Assembly: GCA_002452635.1 (NCBI GenBank)
Contig: DKEU01000070.1
Span: forward strand, 1-7,074
Direction: 5' to 3'
Source of the DNA: Desulfovibrionaceae bacterium UBA6814
GTDB taxonomy: Bacteria > Desulfobacterota > Desulfovibrionia > Desulfovibrionales > Desulfovibrionaceae
DNA: 7,074 nucleotides
Shown: in pieces, positions 4,776 through 7,074 of the stretch
Layout of the letters: every line of letters begins with the position of its first letter
Position numbering within the stretch: the stretch's first letter is position 1
Position numbers and translations under genes: made by a program
Notes under the pieces: generated by a model
What the model saw: only the letters and a program-made list of their open reading frames with translations
What the model was told of the DNA's origin: nothing
Database searches by the model: none

Positions 4776-6056
4776 TCAGGCCCGCTTGCCGCCGAGCAAA
4801 AACGGGTTGAAATACCCGTACTCCAGCCAGGGGCAGGCCTTCTTGAGGCGCTTGCGGAAATGGGCCAGGCCCATGGCCGGGCCGCCGGGGTGCCTGGCGG
4901 CCAGGTCCAGGTAGAGGTCCGGGTCCAGGTTCAGGTTGCGGAGCTGGATGAAGTCCACCTGGTGCGCGGCCACCAGGTCGGTGAGCGCGGCCAGCTCCTC
5001 CTCGGTGTCCGTGACCCCGGGGAAGAAGATGAGGTTCAGGGAGACCCACAGGCCCGCGGCCTTGGCCGTGCGGATGCTCTCGGCCACGTCGCCGAAGCCG
5101 TAGCCTCGGGGCCGGTAGTAGTCCGCGTACAGGCCGGGCCGGGCGCTGACCAGGCTCACCCGGATGGAGTCGGCCCCGGCCTTGGCGATGCGCGCCACGC
5201 CCTCGGGCAGGCTGGCGTTGGTGTTCACGTTCACCGTGCCCGGCCCGCCGGCCTTGCGGAAGGCGGCCACCGCCTCGGCGATGGCCTTGGCCTCGGTCAG
5301 GGGCTCGCCCTCGCAACCCTGGCCGAAGGAGAGGATGGGCCGCTTCTCCCGGCGGCAGTGCTCGGCCATGACCTCCACGATCTCCTTGGGGTCCGGGGCG
5401 AAACTGATGCGCTTCTGGGTGGCCGGGAACCCCGAGTCCGCGGGCTGCTCGGACAGGCAGCCCAGGCAGCGGGCGTTGCAGGTGCGGGCCGTGGGCAGGG
5501 GGGCCTCGTACCGGCCCAGGGCCAGGTTGCGCGCGGCCGGGCAGCAGTAGGTCAGGGCGCAGGTGGCCAGGTGGGCCATGAGCCGGTTTTTGGGATAGGC
5601 GGCCAGGAGCCGCTGCGCGCCCTTGGCGATGCGCTCCCGGGGGATGCCCGCGAATACCTGGCGGCGGTCCTCGTCCACCTTCTTGGTGCATACCCAGAGC
5701 TTGCCCTCGGCAAAGCCCACCGCGGCGTAGGAGAACATGGGCAGGGTGGGCGCGTCAGGGGACTTCAGGTACGCCGCCACCCCGGTGGCGGTGTGGCCCG
5801 GGCACACGAAGGCGGCCACCGCCTGTTCGCCCTCGCCGGACGGGGCCTCGGCCTGGCCGGTCTCCGGGTCCAGGCCCACGGGCTTGCGGCCGGGCAGCAC
5901 GAAGAGCTCGCTCTCCGGGGGCAGGGGCATCACCTCGCCCGGCCGTGGCAGGGCCAGCTCCTCCCCGCGGCGGGTGAGCATGAGCAGGTCGGGGTGGTCG
6001 TAGATGCGGCCCGAGGCGTCGGCAAAGACCAGGCGGGGGATGAGGTGGCGCGGCAT
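4776..6056 (-). CDS. Uncharacterised radical SAM protein with a long N-terminal region, 426 residues
   Basis: The canonical 4Fe-4S motif is CNARCLGC, cysteines 193, 197 and 200 (CxxxCxxC). Downstream blocks fit a radical SAM barrel: FGQGCEGEPLTEAKAI (244-259) in the place of the GGEP motif, VNVNTNAS (275-282), SIRVSLVSARPGLYADYY (297-314) and LNLIFFPGVTDTEEE (340-354), then QLRNLNLDP (371-379). The first 190 residues are not part of the barrel and I cannot assign them: they begin MPRHLIPRLVFADASGRIYD, contain cysteines at 85, 123, 166, 171 and 172, and a hydrophobic/aromatic stretch LPMFSYAAVGFAEGKLWVC. The cysteines at 166-172 lie just before the cluster motif. Whether they hold a second metal site cannot be told. 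GGGAG (6066-6062) is five bases upstream of ATG 6056. It lies 50 bases after the TPR gene on the same strand, so a shared transcript is likely. Radical SAM fold is firm; reaction unknown. Confidence 0.88.
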   Translation of the reverse strand: MPRHLIPRLVFADASGRIYDHPDLLMLTRRGEELALPRPGEVMPLPPESELFVLPGRKPVGLDPETGQAEAPSGEGEQAVAAFVCPGHTATGVAAYLKSPDAPTLPMFSYAAVGFAEGKLWVCTKKVDEDRRQVFAGIPRERIAKGAQRLLAAYPKNRLMAHLATCALTYCCPAARNLALGRYEAPLPTARTCNARCLGCLSEQPADSGFPATQKRISFAPDPKEIVEVMAEHCRREKRPILSFGQGCEGEPLTEAKAIAEAVAAFRKAGGPGTVNVNTNASLPEGVARIAKAGADSIRVSLVSARPGLYADYYRPRGYGFGDVAESIRTAKAAGLWVSLNLIFFPGVTDTEEELAALTDLVAAHQVDFIQLRNLNLDPDLYLDLAARHPGGPAMGLAHFRKRLKKACPWLEYGYFNPFLLGGKRA

Positions 6057-6106
6057 GGGTGCTCCCTACCCCGTGCCGCGGTCCGGGGCAAGGGGAGGGC
6101 CGGGTA

Positions 6107-6919
6107 TCAGGCCGGGCCGGGGGAGAGGTCGGGTTCCGACAGGTCCACTCCGGTGGTGAGCAGGGAGGGGTCCTCCCGGACCAGCACCCGGAGCAGTTGC
6201 TCGGCCTCGGCCAGCTGGGGATTCAGGTCCAGGGCCCGTTGCACCACGGCGTGGGATTCGCCCAGTTCGCGCAGCTCGAAGTGGGCCCGGGCCAGGTTGT
6301 AGAGCAGGTGGTCGTCGTCGGTGGCCAGCTCCAGGGCCCGGGAGTAGTAGAGCACCGCCTCCTTGTGCATCTGGCCCTTGCGCAGGGCGATGCCGAACTC
6401 GTTGAACAGGTGCTTGTGCTTGGGCTGGAACGCGGCTTCCAGGGTGACCAGCTTGCCGAACACGTAGCGGGCCTTGTCCCGGTCGCCCCGGTTCAGGTAG
6501 GTGAGGCCCAGGCCGAAATTGGCCCGGATCTCCTCCTCGTCGATCTGCAGGGCGTGCTTGTACTCCACCTCCGCGCTGAACAGTTCCTCCTTGCCGCGGT
6601 GCTCGTCGCCCTTGCGCACCGCCTCCTCGATCTCGCGCATGCGGGGCCGGGTCACGCTCATGAACAGGTCCGGCTCCGGGCAGTAGTCGGCCAGGAATTT
6701 CTCCTGGGCCAGGGGCTTCCGCTCCCCCACCGGCACCATGTTCTCGTTCAGGGCCTGGGCGAATATCTGGTCCGCATGGTCGCGCTCGATGAGCCAGTAG
6801 GTCTTGGCCGACTTCCTGCGCTTGGTGCCGCCGAAGCCCAGGGTGTGGGTGACCTTTTCCGAATAGACCCCCACGAAGGGGCCTGTGTCGGTGGCGTGTG
6901 TGGGTGTCTGCTTGTCCAT
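6107..6919 (-). CDS. Tetratricopeptide-repeat protein, 270 residues
   Basis: The C-terminal two thirds is a helical repeat array. Four TPR-like units can be seen: about 97-130 (ending EVEYKHALQIDEE), 131-164 (IRANFGLGLTYLNRGDRDKA...), 167-201 (LFNEFGIALRKGQMHKEAV...) and 203-236 (LLYNLARAHFELRELGES...), each with the expected small and aromatic positions. The N-terminal 90 residues are different: GPFVGVYSEKVTHTLGFGG, a basic TKRRKSAKTYWLIE, and a stretch to LADYCPEPDLFMS. There is no signal peptide, so a cytoplasmic scaffold or adaptor is likely. I chose ATG 6917-6919 because the frame upstream, which opens at a TTG at 7030, reads as low-quality cysteine/arginine-rich sequence and overlaps promoter-like DNA; the ribosome-binding site at 6919 is weak, so the start is less certain. 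Partner unknown; the downstream radical SAM protein is the obvious candidate by position. Confidence 0.85.
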   Translation of the reverse strand: MDKQTPTHATDTGPFVGVYSEKVTHTLGFGGTKRRKSAKTYWLIERDHADQIFAQALNENMVPVGERKPLAQEKFLADYCPEPDLFMSVTRPRMREIEEAVRKGDEHRGKEELFSAEVEYKHALQIDEEEIRANFGLGLTYLNRGDRDKARYVFGKLVTLEAAFQPKHKHLFNEFGIALRKGQMHKEAVLYYSRALELATDDDHLLYNLARAHFELRELGESHAVVQRALDLNPQLAEAEQLLRVLVREDPSLLTTGVDLSEPDLSPGPA

Positions 6920-6953
6920 GGCGAGGTTCCCGGCGCGTCGGTTCAACCTAGCA

Positions 6954-6982
6954 ACAGTAGGTATCAGTCGTGTGGCGGACAA
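6954..6982 (-). promoter_or_regulatory. Candidate promoter of the TPR/radical SAM gene pair
   Basis: On the minus strand TTGTCC (6982-6977) and TACTGT (6959-6954) are 17 bases apart, giving a leader of roughly 28 nt to the ATG at 6919. The -35 matches consensus at four of six positions, the -10 at three. An inverted repeat abuts its upstream edge, which would suit a regulator acting next to the -35. Confidence 0.3.
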
Positions 6983-6999
6983 TGCCCGGAAATGGGCAT
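6982..6999. repeat. Inverted repeat ATGCCC-N6-GGGCAT, possible operator
   Basis: ATGCCC (6982-6987) and GGGCAT (6994-6999) are perfect inverted arms with a six-base A-rich centre. The site lies in non-coding DNA, just upstream of the candidate -35 of the TPR gene. The size and symmetry suit a dimeric DNA-binding protein; I cannot name one. A second AATGGG follows at 7001-7006. Confidence 0.35.
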
Positions 7000-7074
7000 G
7001 AATGGGTGAACAACAACGATTCCTCCACAAACTTTGCCATTTTTACGCGGCGTTTGCAATGTTTGGCGATTGTG
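7000..7074. other. AT-richer intergenic DNA reaching the window edge, no gene seen
   Basis: These 75 bases are visibly richer in A and T than the rest of the window and carry three imperfect related words: TTTGCCATT, TTTGCAATG and TTTGGCGATT. No frame with a credible ribosome-binding site crosses them. It is probably the distal upstream region of the TPR gene, possibly shared with a divergent gene beyond the right edge. Confidence 0.4.

Noticed and set aside
3610..5691. A 693-codon open frame on the minus strand running antisense through purM
   Set aside because: It covers the certain purM gene and the middle of the radical SAM gene in another frame, and its translation is dominated by Gly, Pro, Arg, His and Ala, as expected of GC-rich shadow frames.
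6069..6088. Hairpin CCCCG-N10-CGGGG between the TPR and radical SAM genes as a terminator
   Set aside because: The stem is only five pairs with a ten-base loop and no U-tract follows on either strand, so it is more likely chance in GC-rich DNA.
4734..6302. A 522-codon plus-strand open frame opposite the radical SAM gene
   Set aside because: Its translation is low-complexity Gly/Ala/Val/Gln sequence with no motif, it begins in the terminator, and the opposite strand holds clear radical SAM motifs.
6920..7030. N-terminal extension of the TPR protein from TTG 7030
   Set aside because: The extra 37 residues are Cys/Arg-rich and unlike the rest of the protein, and the stretch overlaps the inverted repeat and candidate promoter.

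Overview
The window is GC-rich, tightly packed bacterial chromosome. Gene content and protein style fit a delta-type sulfate reducer of the Desulfovibrio group (Desulfovibrionaceae or a relative). That placement is an inference from recalled similarity, not a search result. There is no integrase, transposase, CRISPR array, phage gene or plasmid function; this is core or near-core chromosome with several poorly characterised lineage genes.

Layout, left to right. (1) The 3' end of a succinyl-CoA synthetase alpha-subunit-type gene (sucD family) runs in from the left on +, with a possible terminator. (2) A 201-residue hypothetical protein lies on +. (3) It converges on a minus-strand gene for a signal-peptide-bearing beta-barrel outer-membrane protein; a GC-rich UUCG-capped hairpin terminator separates the two stop codons. 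(4) A minus-strand tRNA-Pro(TGG) with encoded CCA follows. (5) Further right, and upstream in transcription, are two close minus-strand genes: a small exported proline-rich protein and the AmmeMemoRadiSam-type radical SAM enzyme, 10 nt apart. (6) A short divergent promoter region leads to purM on +, the purine biosynthesis enzyme making AIR. (7) purM converges on an uncharacterised radical SAM protein on the minus strand, with a very strong bidirectional hairpin between the stops. (8) Upstream of that, on the same strand, is a TPR protein, probably co-transcribed with it, preceded by about 155 nt of comparatively AT-rich upstream DNA reaching the window edge.

How the genes relate: purM is ordinary housekeeping. 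The two radical SAM genes flanking it, on the opposite strand, are the most interesting content. One belongs to a widespread but poorly understood family that is usually discussed with the Memo and AMMECR1 protein families, and neither of those partners is in the window. The other has a canonical CxxxCxxC cluster behind a cysteine-containing N-terminal region of about 190 residues that I cannot assign. I see no convincing multi-gene novel system; the leads are individual uncharacterised proteins and their pairings.
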